Assembly (NCBI RefSeq): GCF_014467075.1
Contig: NZ_AP023027.1
Span: 2,917,501-2,981,500 of the forward strand
Length of the DNA stretch: 64,000 nt
From: Anaerostipes caccae L1-92
GTDB lineage: Bacteria > Bacillota > Clostridia > Lachnospirales > Lachnospiraceae
Reading direction: 5' to 3'
Below the pieces are notes generated by a model. That model saw only the letters and a list, made by a program, of their open reading frames with translations. It searched no databases and was not told the origin of the DNA. The position numbers were made by a program, and so were the translations under genes. This document shows positions 44,901 to 52,680 of the stretch, one piece after another (the stretch's first letter is position 1; every line of letters starts with the position of its first letter).

Positions 44901-45341
44901 TTATTTTTGTTTTTCGCCTAACAATAAGTGTCCAAGGCATCTTGTGAAATCGCCTGTCCATGATAAAATATCTTGGTGCAGTAATGCGCCAGGGAAAAGA
45001 AGATCTAGGATAAAAGGTGGCTGAACCGGGAATGGCTCTACTTTGTCAGGAAGGGCCGGTTCAGCAATTTTCAGCATCGTCTTCCATATTTTTTTCGCTT
45101 GTAGTTTGTTACAAGCACCTGCGGTGGCTAATACAACATCACCACCGACTTTAATTGTCGCGACATAACCGCCTTGCTCAGTTGTCAATTCCATCGTTGC
45201 TCCGTCTAGCAACTCGATAGGATCTCCCTCATTAGTGTTTCTGATCAAGTTTGTTAGGTATTCGATTGTTTCATTTCGCACATCTTCCGTACCTGATACT
45301 CTATTATGTTGCGTGTTTATCGTATAATGATTAATTTCCAT
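44901..45341 (-). CDS. Prophage accessory protein, unknown
   Basis: 146 residues from the ATG at 45341, which overlaps the 3' end of the next upstream gene and has an AGAGGCG ribosome site; longer frames read back through that gene. The N-terminal half is polar. The C-terminal third is proline-rich and hydrophobic (KVEPFPVQPPFILDLLFPGALL). Function not recognised. Confidence 0.5.
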   Translation of the reverse strand: MEINHYTINTQHNRVSGTEDVRNETIEYLTNLIRNTNEGDPIELLDGATMELTTEQGGYVATIKVGGDVVLATAGACNKLQAKKIWKTMLKIAEPALPDKVEPFPVQPPFILDLLFPGALLHQDILSWTGDFTRCLGHLLLGEKQK

Positions 45342-45636
45342 TTTTATCGCCTCTTTCTTCTCCGAGCTCAATGTTAAAAAATCTTCCATCCTTGTCCGTT
45401 CCGAGAAAACAAGGTGCTCCGTCGTTATCATACAATAGCTCGTTCGGGGTGTATACCCAACCCCATGGCGCAGTAATGACTATGTCAGTTTCGTTTTTTT
45501 CGACTTCCCATCCATCCGGTATTTTTACTTCTATTTTTTCGCTAAAATCTGCCTGTTCAGATTTGTTTCCGTATGTATAAATCGTTCTTTTTTCTGCGGA
45601 TAAAACACCATAATTTTTATATAATTCTATTGTCAT
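45331..45636 (-). CDS. Prophage accessory protein, unknown
   Basis: 101 residues from the ATG at 45636 (MTIELYKNYG), following a GGGAGAAGAT ribosome site. Acidic, beta-rich looking, no membrane segment. It overlaps the next gene by 11 bases, so the two are translated together. Family not recognised. Confidence 0.55.
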   Translation of the reverse strand: MTIELYKNYGVLSAEKRTIYTYGNKSEQADFSEKIEVKIPDGWEVEKNETDIVITAPWGWVYTPNELLYDNDGAPCFLGTDKDGRFFNIELGEERGDKNGN

Positions 45637-45660
45637 GTTATCTTCTCCCTTCATTAATTG

Positions 45661-46074
45661 CTATCTTCCAAAAACTTCCTTCTTTAATCTCATGCAAAGA
45701 GCATTTCCGCTAATTCTCATTTGTGTGTAAAAAGATCTGTAATACTCGTCAGAGGCTTTGTTATTTTTGCTTAAAAGCTCAATCACATCACCTGCATAGG
45801 ATTCCTTTGTGATTTCAACGATTTTGTTTAAAATTTCTTCCGCTTTTTCTTTTTGTTCTTTCGGTACCATGTTTAAGTAAGATGTAAATTCTGTGCTCAT
45901 TTTTTCGATAAGTTCTTTTGCCCAGGCAATCTGTTTTTCGCTGCCTTTGAGTTTTGTTATTTTCATTTTCGCTTCCCTCCATGCTTTCTTCAATGCGGAG
46001 GAAATCGTTTCTTTAAATCTTTTTACCAGCTCCCATGCTCTTTTCATGATTTTTGATAAGTTATATTTTTTCAT
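45661..46074 (-). CDS. Left outward gene of the inverted XRE cassette
   Basis: 137 residues. The first 38 residues (MKKYNLSKIMKRAWELVKRF onward) are identical to those of the gene at 46535 on the other strand. After that the proteins diverge; this one has a helical, lysine-rich middle and ends KKEVFGR. Such KYNLSKIMKRAWELV starts recur on mobile-element proteins of Firmicutes as far as I recall, with unknown role. It is driven by a consensus promoter whose spacer is an 18-bp palindrome, probably the site of the central XRE protein. Confidence 0.6.
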   Translation of the reverse strand: MKKYNLSKIMKRAWELVKRFKETISSALKKAWREAKMKITKLKGSEKQIAWAKELIEKMSTEFTSYLNMVPKEQKEKAEEILNKIVEITKESYAGDVIELLSKNNKASDEYYRSFYTQMRISGNALCMRLKKEVFGR

Positions 46075-46176
46075 CTTCGTTTCCTCCTTATTAACTCGTT
46101 TCCTTTACTGTAATTATAGTATAAACCATTTTTGGTTTATTGTCAATTCTTTTTTAAACTTTTTTCAGTTTATTTT
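45919..46176. repeat. Left arm of a 260-base inverted repeat
   Basis: Runs from the shared N-terminal coding part of the left gene through its ribosome site and promoter to AAAAATAAACTG. It is nearly identical, in reverse orientation, to 46432-46690. The two arms enclose the XRE gene and its own promoter. Confidence 0.85.
46118..46146 (-). promoter_or_regulatory. Left outward promoter with palindromic operator in its spacer
   Basis: On the minus strand TTGACA and TATACT are 17 bases apart. The spacer and -10 edge contain TAAACC ATTTTT GGTTTA as read on the plus strand at 46122-46139. A protein bound there would block RNA polymerase. Confidence 0.75.
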
Positions 46177-46178
46177 TG

Positions 46179-46207
46179 TTGACCATTTTTATTGTGTACT
46201 ATATACT
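46179..46207 (+). promoter_or_regulatory. Promoter of the central XRE gene
   Basis: TTGACC and TATACT with a 17-base spacer, 22 bases upstream of the start codon. It lacks the TAAACC/GGTTTA palindrome found in both outward promoters. Confidence 0.7.
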
Positions 46208-46228
46208 TATATAAAAGGAGGGAAAAAG

Positions 46229-46438
46229 ATGATTGTATATAAAATTGATGTAATCGAATCTTTGAAAGAGGCAGGATATAATAGTACGAGGATTTTAAAA
46301 GAAAACATTATAGGCCAGTCCGCAATGACGAAAATCAGAAACGGTGAGCCAGTTGGAATTAAAACGTTAGATAAGATTTGTGAATTGCTAGATATGCAGC
46401 CTGGTAACATTATCAAATATGTAGAAACGAAAAAATAA
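46229..46438 (+). CDS. Small Cro/C1-type (XRE) DNA-binding protein
   Basis: 69 residues from the ATG at 46229 with AAGGAGGG 8 bases upstream. It is essentially one helix-turn-helix domain (GQSAMTKIRNGEPVGIKTLDKICELLD), of the Cro/C1 type with MQPGNIIKYV end. It sits exactly between the two inverted arms, each carrying the same palindrome in an outward promoter, so it is the obvious repressor of both flanking genes. Confidence 0.8.
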   Translation: MIVYKIDVIESLKEAGYNSTRILKENIIGQSAMTKIRNGEPVGIKTLDKICELLDMQPGNIIKYVETKK

Positions 46439-46690
46439 ACTGAAAAAAGTTTAATTCTCCTGTTGACTTTAGACCGTTTTTGGTTTATACTATAATTACA
46501 GTAAAGGAAACGAGTTAATAAGGAGGAAACGAAGATGAAAAAATATAACTTATCAAAAATCATGAAAAGAGCATGGGAGCTGGTAAAAAGATTTAAAGAA
46601 ACGATTTCCTCCGCATTGAAGAAAGCATGGAGGGAAGCAAAAATGAAAATGGCAGAACTCAAAGGAACCGAAAAACAGGTTGCTTGGGCA
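46432..46690. repeat. Right arm of the 260-base inverted repeat
   Basis: Reverse-oriented near copy of 45919-46176, holding the right outward promoter, operator, ribosome site and the first 38 identical codons plus a further, weaker stretch of similarity. Confidence 0.85.
46463..46491 (+). promoter_or_regulatory. Right outward promoter with palindromic operator in its spacer
   Basis: TTGACT and TATACT with a 17-base spacer. The operator-like palindrome reads TAGACC GTTTTT GGTTTA at 46470-46487, with one arm base changed from the left copy. Confidence 0.75.
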
Positions 46691-47044
46691 AATGACATCA
46701 GAAACAAAGGAATCGAATTTTGTGAAAAATATGATTTTTCTTTTGCAAAACAAAAGTTTTGTGATATGGATTCATCAAAATGGTTTATTGATGAATGGAG
46801 GGGTCTCACTAGTAGAGGAAATAAATTCGGTATGGTAGCAAACCTGATGGAACTTAACATTCAAGAAGAAACTAGGATCATTAGAGAAAAGAATGGCCGT
46901 GCAATTAAACATAAGGAGCGAGTACAGATACTTGACTCATATGAAAAATACCGTAACATTGATTCAGAAGTCGATTATAAAATAAACGAATTTTGGAGCG
47001 ATGGTCAATATTTATGGGGTGGAAGTATTTCCGGTCAGAATTGA
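46535..47044 (+). CDS. Right outward gene of the inverted XRE cassette
   Basis: 169 residues. The 38-residue N-terminus is identical to that of the gene at 45661. The body differs: FCEKYDFSFAKQKFCDMDSSKWFIDEW, then a basic central region (IREKNGRAIKHKERVQ) and an acidic end. No membrane segment or catalytic motif is recognised. Another gene follows 12 bases downstream, so this arm forms a two-gene unit. The shared N-terminus may direct both proteins to the same partner. Confidence 0.6.
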   Translation: MKKYNLSKIMKRAWELVKRFKETISSALKKAWREAKMKMAELKGTEKQVAWANDIRNKGIEFCEKYDFSFAKQKFCDMDSSKWFIDEWRGLTSRGNKFGMVANLMELNIQEETRIIREKNGRAIKHKERVQILDSYEKYRNIDSEVDYKINEFWSDGQYLWGGSISGQN

Positions 47045-47055
47045 GGAGGATTAAT

Positions 47056-47538
47056 ATGAAATTTGTAGATTTAAATTCGGAAATAGAAATCATGGAAAAG
47101 TCTATTGCTCGACAAATTAAAGATAGTGGTCTCACTAAAGAGCAACTAATTCAGGCCAATAATTTTAATCATATTTATGACAAGCATTTTAGTAGTAAAG
47201 ACAAGCGTGAAGAAGATAATAAGGCCAAAATTGTTTTCTGGGACCTTGCAGAATCTGCTATGAAATTTGATTTCAGGACAGCCATGAGCATAGAGAGACA
47301 AAAAGATGTTCTTGACGTACTCAAAGAAGCGCAGGAAGTCCATGGTTTTCTAGTATGTGCAAACTATACCTATTACGCTTTTTCCTCCTGTTTATTTAAA
47401 GATGGAAAACAAGTAATAGCTTACTCCTGGGATGCTGTTGCAAATTGCATTGAGGATGGCGGTCTGGAAATAGTTCCTGACTACATCAAAGAAAACGAGA
47501 GTTTCAAAAAAACGGTTGAAAATTTATTGAAAGATTAG
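47056..47538 (+). CDS. Second gene of the right cassette arm, unknown
   Basis: 160 residues from the ATG at 47056, preceded by GAGGAGGATTAAT. A charged helical N-terminus (KSIARQIKDSGLTKEQLIQ) is followed by a region with aromatic strands (VCANYTYYAFSSCLFKDGKQVIAYSWDAVANCIEDGG). Family not recognised. It follows the previous gene by 12 bases and ends at a good terminator. It may be a partner or an immunity-type protein; that is speculation. Confidence 0.55.
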   Translation: MKFVDLNSEIEIMEKSIARQIKDSGLTKEQLIQANNFNHIYDKHFSSKDKREEDNKAKIVFWDLAESAMKFDFRTAMSIERQKDVLDVLKEAQEVHGFLVCANYTYYAFSSCLFKDGKQVIAYSWDAVANCIEDGGLEIVPDYIKENESFKKTVENLLKD

Positions 47539-47627
47539 AATAAAATAGTTATAATAAAGTAAACGGCAGACCCATATTGGGATTTAAAATATATGATAAT
47601 GCTATAGTCATGCTAATTCTGCCACTA

Positions 47628-47657
47628 AAAAAAGCCCCGGATTGCTCCGAGGCTTTT
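47628..47657 (+). terminator. Terminator of the right cassette arm
   Basis: AAAAGCCcCGGA / TCCGaGGCTTTT hairpin with a TTGC loop, ending in TTTTCTT on the plus strand. Confidence 0.8.
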
Positions 47658-47688
47658 CTTCTGCTTATTATACATCATTTCAGAGCAC

Positions 47689-47713
47689 AAAAAAGACCGG
47701 GATTTCTCCCGGC
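47689..47713 (-). terminator. Terminator of the tail-lysis-Rha transcript
   Basis: GGCCGGGA / TCCCGGTC hairpin followed by T6 on the minus strand, 11 bases past the Rha gene. It faces the plus-strand terminator of the cassette. Confidence 0.85.
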
Positions 47714-47723
47714 CCTGAAACTA

Positions 47724-48371
47724 TTAAGCTGCAATCTTTGCACTATTATTCTGCTGTATAAACTCTTTGATCTGGTCATATCCCCAGCCGCAGTCAACCA
47801 ATCCGCTCACTAAACACTCCATAGACTGCACAGCTCTCAAGTCCTCCTCTAATAAGTAATCCCTAAGATTCTCCTTTTTATCTATTCCATACTTTTCACG
47901 GAGTTGTCTTGCGTTCATCCCGAATAGTACTTTGTAAATACAATTCGTATATGTGGAATAGGCATGACCATGCATCCTCTCATTTTCTGTAGACTGCTGT
48001 AATGCCTTTGTGAGAGATTGCCGAACCGCAATACCTTTTTCCCTTTCGATTAGTTTCCCTTGTAAAGTACGTTCCATTGCATTGAACTGTTTTATATACG
48101 CCTCTTTAAATTTCATTGCTGTTTCGCCGGTGTAACCCATAACCAAAAGAGTGAACCCATCTCGTGTCAAATAGTACATCGGCTGCTTATGCTTCTGTTC
48201 GTTTAGATATTTTGACTCCTCAAAATTTAGGAGTCGGAACTCTTCACTACAACCAAGTTCTCGAATATCTTTTAATACATTGTCATGCCTTTTTCCAAAA
48301 GTATTTGCAACGTCCAAACTACTAACTACTGTTTTTTCCTGTTTGTCAATTCTTTTTACTTCAACTAACAT
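47724..48371 (-). CDS. Phage Rha-family regulatory/antirepressor protein
   Basis: 215 residues from the ATG at 48371 with an AGGAAAGGAATT ribosome site. The N-terminal Rha domain is clear (SSLDVANTFGKRHDNVLKDI, PMYYLTRDGFTLLVMGYTG, AMKFKEAYIKQFNAME). The C-terminal part carries a separate helical region (NARQLREKYGIDKKENLRDYL). Rha proteins act in phage lysogeny or antirepression and normally sit with early genes; here the gene follows the lysis module on the same strand. It may be a late accessory gene. Confidence 0.85.
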   Translation of the reverse strand: MLVEVKRIDKQEKTVVSSLDVANTFGKRHDNVLKDIRELGCSEEFRLLNFEESKYLNEQKHKQPMYYLTRDGFTLLVMGYTGETAMKFKEAYIKQFNAMERTLQGKLIEREKGIAVRQSLTKALQQSTENERMHGHAYSTYTNCIYKVLFGMNARQLREKYGIDKKENLRDYLLEEDLRAVQSMECLVSGLVDCGWGYDQIKEFIQQNNSAKIAA

Positions 48372-48453
48372 TTTATAATTCCTTTCCTTGATTATTATTT
48401 GCATGTAAGGTAGTTAAAAAAATAAGCATACCGGAGGATTCCAGATGCCCATT

Positions 48454-49194
48454 CTATTTCTTTCTATTTTTGTAAAGAGCCGTGCAGGTCTTTTTCCCGG
48501 CATAGCTGCCTTTCTTCCATCCGAGCTGCTTCCAGTATCTTTCCAACTTTTTCTGTGTTGCTGGTCCCCATTCTCCGTCTACCGCAATGTCTGCACCAGA
48601 TGCTAGTGAATTTAGTTTTCCCTGCATCCACCGTATTGCATTTTTAGAGGATGTCTTTTTTACGGTTGTGTATTTTACACTTTGCCCTCCGATAGCATTT
48701 TTAAAAGTTTTCCAACCATTGTTGTCTGCTCCGATCCATGGCATAGGGCAATTCTTCCCGTTTACGTCCCAGTGCCGGATCACGTGGGATGCTGGAACGC
48801 CATATTTCTGCATTAGGAATTTTACCAGTTCGATTGTCTGGTCCCTAACATTTGCTGGCACTTTCCTAGTAACGTTGCACATCTCTACAGATAAGCTGTT
48901 TGCATTCGTGCACTTCTTATAGTAGTTTCCCGCAGCTCCCACGGTGGAATAACAGCCGCCGACTGCCCAGGCCACCCGGTTTACTGCCACGGACTTATAG
49001 ACGTATTTCCCGCCGTCTACAAAGTAGTGTGCGGACGCTCCCTTGGATGCTCCCTGGAAGTATTTACAGTTATTCAAGGCCGTATCTTTAGAGTTTCCGG
49101 TATAATGCACAACGATATAATCTATATCCTTTGTGCTTCTTTTGCCGCCGTAGTTGCTTTTATGGGCAAACTTCTTTTTAAATTTTAATGCCAT
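48454..49194 (-). CDS. N-acetylmuramoyl-L-alanine amidase (endolysin)
   Basis: 246-residue peptidoglycan amidase. The N-terminal amidase_2 domain (about 15-150) has zinc-site segments IVVHYTGN, SAHYFVD and VIRHWDVNGKNCP. The C-terminal region (about 175-240) is a peptidoglycan-binding type domain (IRWMQGKLNSL, VDGEWGPATQKKL). There is no signal peptide, so release depends on the adjacent holin. AGGAAGGAGAAAA precedes the start. Confidence 0.93.
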   Translation of the reverse strand: MALKFKKKFAHKSNYGGKRSTKDIDYIVVHYTGNSKDTALNNCKYFQGASKGASAHYFVDGGKYVYKSVAVNRVAWAVGGCYSTVGAAGNYYKKCTNANSLSVEMCNVTRKVPANVRDQTIELVKFLMQKYGVPASHVIRHWDVNGKNCPMPWIGADNNGWKTFKNAIGGQSVKYTTVKKTSSKNAIRWMQGKLNSLASGADIAVDGEWGPATQKKLERYWKQLGWKKGSYAGKKTCTALYKNRKK

Positions 49195-49227
49195 ATTTTT
49201 TCTCCTTCCTGAAAAAAAAGAGGACGA

Positions 49228-49425
49228 TTACTCGCCCTCCTCCGGTAACCCTGCTACGGATGTAAGTACAGATACAATCCCGGCCAATACCGCCGTGGAC
49301 AATACCATTTTCCAGTCCACAGAGGACATTACAGCCGTGGTTCCTATCGTTGCTACTGCAGTCTGTGCCATCGTCTTAACAGCCCTGATTCCTGCGGCTC
49401 TGCCCCACTTCTTCCAATCTCTCAT
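49228..49425 (-). CDS. Phage holin (r1t-like)
   Basis: 65-residue membrane protein from the second ATG at 49425, which stands 7 bases from AGGAAGG; the ATG at 49431 is too close to it. A basic N-terminus is followed by two hydrophobic stretches (AVKTMAQTAVATIGTTAVM and MVLSTAVLAGIVSVLTSVA) and an acidic end. This matches r1t-type holins. Position next to the amidase supports lysis. Confidence 0.85.
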   Translation of the reverse strand: MRDWKKWGRAAGIRAVKTMAQTAVATIGTTAVMSSVDWKMVLSTAVLAGIVSVLTSVAGLPEEGE

Positions 49426-49442
49426 ATTCATACCTTCCTTTC

Positions 49443-49727
49443 TTATTGGTCGATGATACTTTCTAATAGTTCATCTCTTATCTTTTTCATGTTTTCGATA
49501 CCATTTCCTGTGATCTGGTGGTTTAGCAATGCAGCCAGGCTCTTTGATTGCTGCCGCTGCATCTCCTCTATCGCCACGATCCTTTTGTAATCCTTTTCCG
49601 AGTGATCCTCCAACTTTTCCACCCGGTTCTTAAATTTAAAGGCCGGGTGAATGACCTTGTAGATCACCGCCCCGGCCCCGCCGATTATACTAATTGCTCC
49701 GCACGCTGCTAAAATTTGTTGTAACAC
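49443..49727 (-). CDS. Membrane-anchored coiled-coil protein (XhlA-like lysis accessory)
   Basis: 94 residues with a GTG start and AAGGAGAGCG site. One N-terminal hydrophobic helix (LAACGAISIIGGAGAVIY) is followed by a charged coiled coil (VEKLEDHSEKDYKRIVAIEEMQRQQ). The architecture is like XhlA-type lysis proteins but with the helix at the other end. It lies directly upstream of the holin. Function by position only. Confidence 0.6.
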   Translation of the reverse strand: MLQQILAACGAISIIGGAGAVIYKVIHPAFKFKNRVEKLEDHSEKDYKRIVAIEEMQRQQSKSLAALLNHQITGNGIENMKKIRDELLESIIDQ

Positions 49728-49763
49728 TTCGCTCTCCTTATGTCTGCAAAAGGCCCTGCGGCC

Positions 49764-50012
49764 TTACTGCTGTTCTGGTGTCTCTGTTGCCCTGGCGTCC
49801 TGCGCTTCGTAGAACTGCTGTGTAAACTCTGCGATTTCCCGCCGCACGCTGTCTTTGTTTGCTTCGTAGAGTTTTGAATCCTGAATGTTCTGGTTTATGT
49901 TGTCCCCGTCTCCGTTTTCTGCGACTGTGGCGTTCAGATAGACTACGGTGCGATCGGAATCCTTGACTTTGATTTCTCCGGTGAGCGTGATTGATCTTTT
50001 AGTTTCTAACAT
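49764..50012 (-). CDS. Small phage protein of the tail-lysis junction
   Basis: 82 residues, polar, beta then alpha pattern (RSITLTGEIKVKDSDRTVVYLNATV, REIAEFTQQFYEAQ). AGAAAGGAGATAAG precedes the ATG. Small proteins of this kind are common between fibre and holin genes in Firmicute phages. No function known. Confidence 0.6.
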   Translation of the reverse strand: MLETKRSITLTGEIKVKDSDRTVVYLNATVAENGDGDNINQNIQDSKLYEANKDSVRREIAEFTQQFYEAQDARATETPEQQ

Positions 50013-50025
50013 CTTATCTCCTTTC

Positions 50026-50916
50026 TTATTTTGCTATATACATAATGTTGATTGGTAACCATACATTGTTCGGCAGGGTCGAAGGATATGTGTTTCCTTC
50101 TCTATATCTACCGATTTTAATTGTTCCATCCGGGCTAACTTGGGTCATAAAAATTGCTTTCCCGCTGCCTTGGTGAATAGTAACAACTCCGATTTTAGGT
50201 CTATAATTTTCTGGAAGTTCCATGCCCTGAAGTAGAAGCACTGCTTCTTCTCCATTATCTATCACGGTTTTATTTCCCACCAAACTTTTTGTCGTAAGAG
50301 TTCCCACAATATTTACAATTTTCCCAACATTACGAATTACAAGCCCTGAACCACTGCTATATTCTGTGAAAGCCAGCATATTTACAGCTAAACCTTTCCA
50401 TCCACTATCATTTTCTAAGTTTGTCAGCCTGTTATTTGTTGTTGTTTTGTAACTGTTTACGTCATTTCTTAAATTTGTCAGGTTAGTATCCATGGTAGAA
50501 ATTCTAGTCTGATTTTGTGAAATTAAAGCCTGATTTGCTTCAATTCTCATATCCAGATCAGCTCTTGTATTATTTATCTCTGTAGACAACTCGGCACTAC
50601 TATTTGTCTGCTTCTGGTCTGCATCATTTAGTCTCTCTCTTAAATTCGTAAATACAGTCCCGGCCTCATTTTGTCGAGCGTCGACCACCTCCGCAAGAGA
50701 AGGATTCGCCTGTGACATTTCGTCTAATAGACGGTCATATTTTTCGTCAAGTGCATCCTGTTTTGCTGTATATGTGTCTATGACTGCTTGCTTCGCCTCC
50801 ATATCAGCCTTGCTTTCGTCATTAATGCCTTTGATCCCGTCATGGATGCTCTGCCGAACATCCCTGCCAAGTACAGCATTTTTAATATTTTCTAAACATT
50901 CTTGTAAACTTAACAT
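50026..50916 (-). CDS. Tail fibre/baseplate upper protein-like
   Basis: 296 residues. The N-terminus (LQECLENIKNAVLGRDVRQSIHDGI) is typical of siphophage baseplate upper or fibre proteins. A long coiled coil follows (about 40-165), then a beta-rich tip (about 170-296) that would contact the host. It lies directly after the tail endopeptidase/collar gene. The tip is the part expected to set host range. Confidence 0.75.
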   Translation of the reverse strand: MLSLQECLENIKNAVLGRDVRQSIHDGIKGINDESKADMEAKQAVIDTYTAKQDALDEKYDRLLDEMSQANPSLAEVVDARQNEAGTVFTNLRERLNDADQKQTNSSAELSTEINNTRADLDMRIEANQALISQNQTRISTMDTNLTNLRNDVNSYKTTTNNRLTNLENDSGWKGLAVNMLAFTEYSSGSGLVIRNVGKIVNIVGTLTTKSLVGNKTVIDNGEEAVLLLQGMELPENYRPKIGVVTIHQGSGKAIFMTQVSPDGTIKIGRYREGNTYPSTLPNNVWLPINIMYIAK

Positions 50917-50931
50917 AATTCTCCTTTCTTA

Positions 50932-52680
50932 TCACCCTGTCCTTTTCCACATATAGACAGTTATATATGGTTGTAAGTTTCCTGCATTACCACCGCCTGC
51001 GGAAGTTGTATTCCCGCTGTTTCCGCCTGTGTTTCCACTATTTCCTCCCGTGGTACATGTCCCGGAAGAGTTCATTGTATGTGCGTGATTGCCTGTTGTG
51101 TTTGACTTATATGATGTACTGCCGCTTTCAAAATTGTTCGGCTTATTGTAAGACGTTCCTTTTTGTACAGCATCTTTGTTAATTCCGAGATAATGATAAT
51201 GATTTCCAGCCCCCTGCATCGTATGAACATGATTCGGAACAGTATGTGTATGGTTATTTAGGCTATGCACATGATTATTCATCCCATGTGCATGGCTTTG
51301 CAATTCCTTATGCCCACCTGATTTCTCCACGGCATTAAACTCTCCTTGCCCGGTATCTACTCCCACGATTGTTTTTCCAGTAGCGAATTGTACCCAGCTG
51401 CCGCCGAAAAACGACGCTGGATTCGCATTGTTTACGGAAATGTAGATACTGCCAACAGGCCACAACTTGTTTGTTACTGCATCCATCTCTACCCGGATCT
51501 GTTCCACAGTGTTTGCGGCGTTGTTTGCTGTGTTTACAGCGGTGTTCACGCTCCCGGCCATTCCCTGCACGATGTTCGTCAAATTGGAAGTTCCTGCCAC
51601 CTTATCGGTCAGGCTACTGATCGTCCGCCCCAGCACAATCTTATTATTAGCCGGGTTTTCCAGATCAATTTCATACTTGCTGACCAAGTAATATGTAGAG
51701 ACATCCCCCATAGTGCTCAACAATCCGTGCTGCTGTGACACGCAGGGAACCAGATCTCCCAGCCTGATAGCATTTATATCCACGTCAATCATGTGTAAAT
51801 CTACCGCTGTGAGTTCTATTGTGATTGCTAGATTCACACAGGTTTTAAGATACTCCTGCCCTTTTGCAAGCAAGTCTTTCGGATCAACGGCATCCGGAAA
51901 ATCCACCTTTTCGTAGATCCATCCATAGAGATCAACCGCCTCCTGGTTATAGATATAATCTTTCCCGCCGTTTGCAGAAGCAATGTTTGTAACACCATTT
52001 CCACCAACCGGAATGATTGCAGTCTTTATGTTTTCTGCCTTAGTGTACTTTTTAAGGTCCAGCAAATTTTCTCCGAACCGGATCACCTGATTGCTCACTT
52101 TTCCATACTGCTTCACATAATCCAGATAGCGGATGCCGTTTTCATGCCGCACACGCAAATATCCAGGATATTTCCCTATAAAATTTGTATTTATAAAATC
52201 CCATGTTATTTCATAATTCGTAGATAATTTTGTAATCGGGACACTATCAATATCTATGGTCCCAATCGTGAATTGCTTTTCTGCTCCCATCTGTGAATTA
52301 TGTTCTGCAATAAGGGCTTTGAAAATATCTATATTGTTATCTGCCTTATGCACTTCCGAAGATTCGCTTCCGTATGTGTGCGCCCGCTGTACGGAATCTA
52401 ACAAAAAAGCAAGCTCCCCCTCACAGGAAACTTGCCCGGTCCTCTGAAAATCTATTTCATCCGTTAAGGATCTGCCCGAAAACAATAGTTCTGAATCCTC
52501 ATAGACTTCAATTTTTGATTTCAGCTTATTGATAACATCTACATTCGGATGCCGTGGGAGAATTGAAAAATCAAAGTTCCCGGTTTTGTTAAGCTCTAAA
52601 GCCACTTTTGGCCCCAGTAGCATATAGTCTTCGTCCCGCACATCGTGCAGCACCTTTCCATCACATAGAACTCTATACAT
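50932..52680 (-). CDS. Tail endopeptidase-like (Tal) protein with collar-type C-terminus
   Basis: 582 residues. The N-terminal about 370 residues resemble siphophage minor structural/Tal proteins (LGPKVALELNKTGNFDFSIL, DINAIRLGDLVPCV). The rest is a collar-like domain beginning WPVGSIYISV, GSWVQFATGKTIVGVD, with a histidine-rich fibre segment (HAHGMNNHVHSLNNHTHTVP). This fuses baseplate hub and fibre tip in one chain. ATG follows GGAGGGAGC and the Dit stop. Confidence 0.82.
   Translation of the reverse strand: MYRVLCDGKVLHDVRDEDYMLLGPKVALELNKTGNFDFSILPRHPNVDVINKLKSKIEVYEDSELLFSGRSLTDEIDFQRTGQVSCEGELAFLLDSVQRAHTYGSESSEVHKADNNIDIFKALIAEHNSQMGAEKQFTIGTIDIDSVPITKLSTNYEITWDFINTNFIGKYPGYLRVRHENGIRYLDYVKQYGKVSNQVIRFGENLLDLKKYTKAENIKTAIIPVGGNGVTNIASANGGKDYIYNQEAVDLYGWIYEKVDFPDAVDPKDLLAKGQEYLKTCVNLAITIELTAVDLHMIDVDINAIRLGDLVPCVSQQHGLLSTMGDVSTYYLVSKYEIDLENPANNKIVLGRTISSLTDKVAGTSNLTNIVQGMAGSVNTAVNTANNAANTVEQIRVEMDAVTNKLWPVGSIYISVNNANPASFFGGSWVQFATGKTIVGVDTGQGEFNAVEKSGGHKELQSHAHGMNNHVHSLNNHTHTVPNHVHTMQGAGNHYHYLGINKDAVQKGTSYNKPNNFESGSTSYKSNTTGNHAHTMNSSGTCTTGGNSGNTGGNSGNTTSAGGGNAGNLQPYITVYMWKRTG

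Noticed and set aside
45893..46228. N-terminal extension of the XRE protein
   Set aside because: The extra residues translate the inverted-repeat arm; the ATG at 46229 has an ideal ribosome site and gives a complete domain.
46207..46860. Minus-strand frame of about 217 codons across the inverted cassette
   Set aside because: It crosses the XRE gene and both promoter elements; the plus-strand genes have proper ribosome sites and domains.
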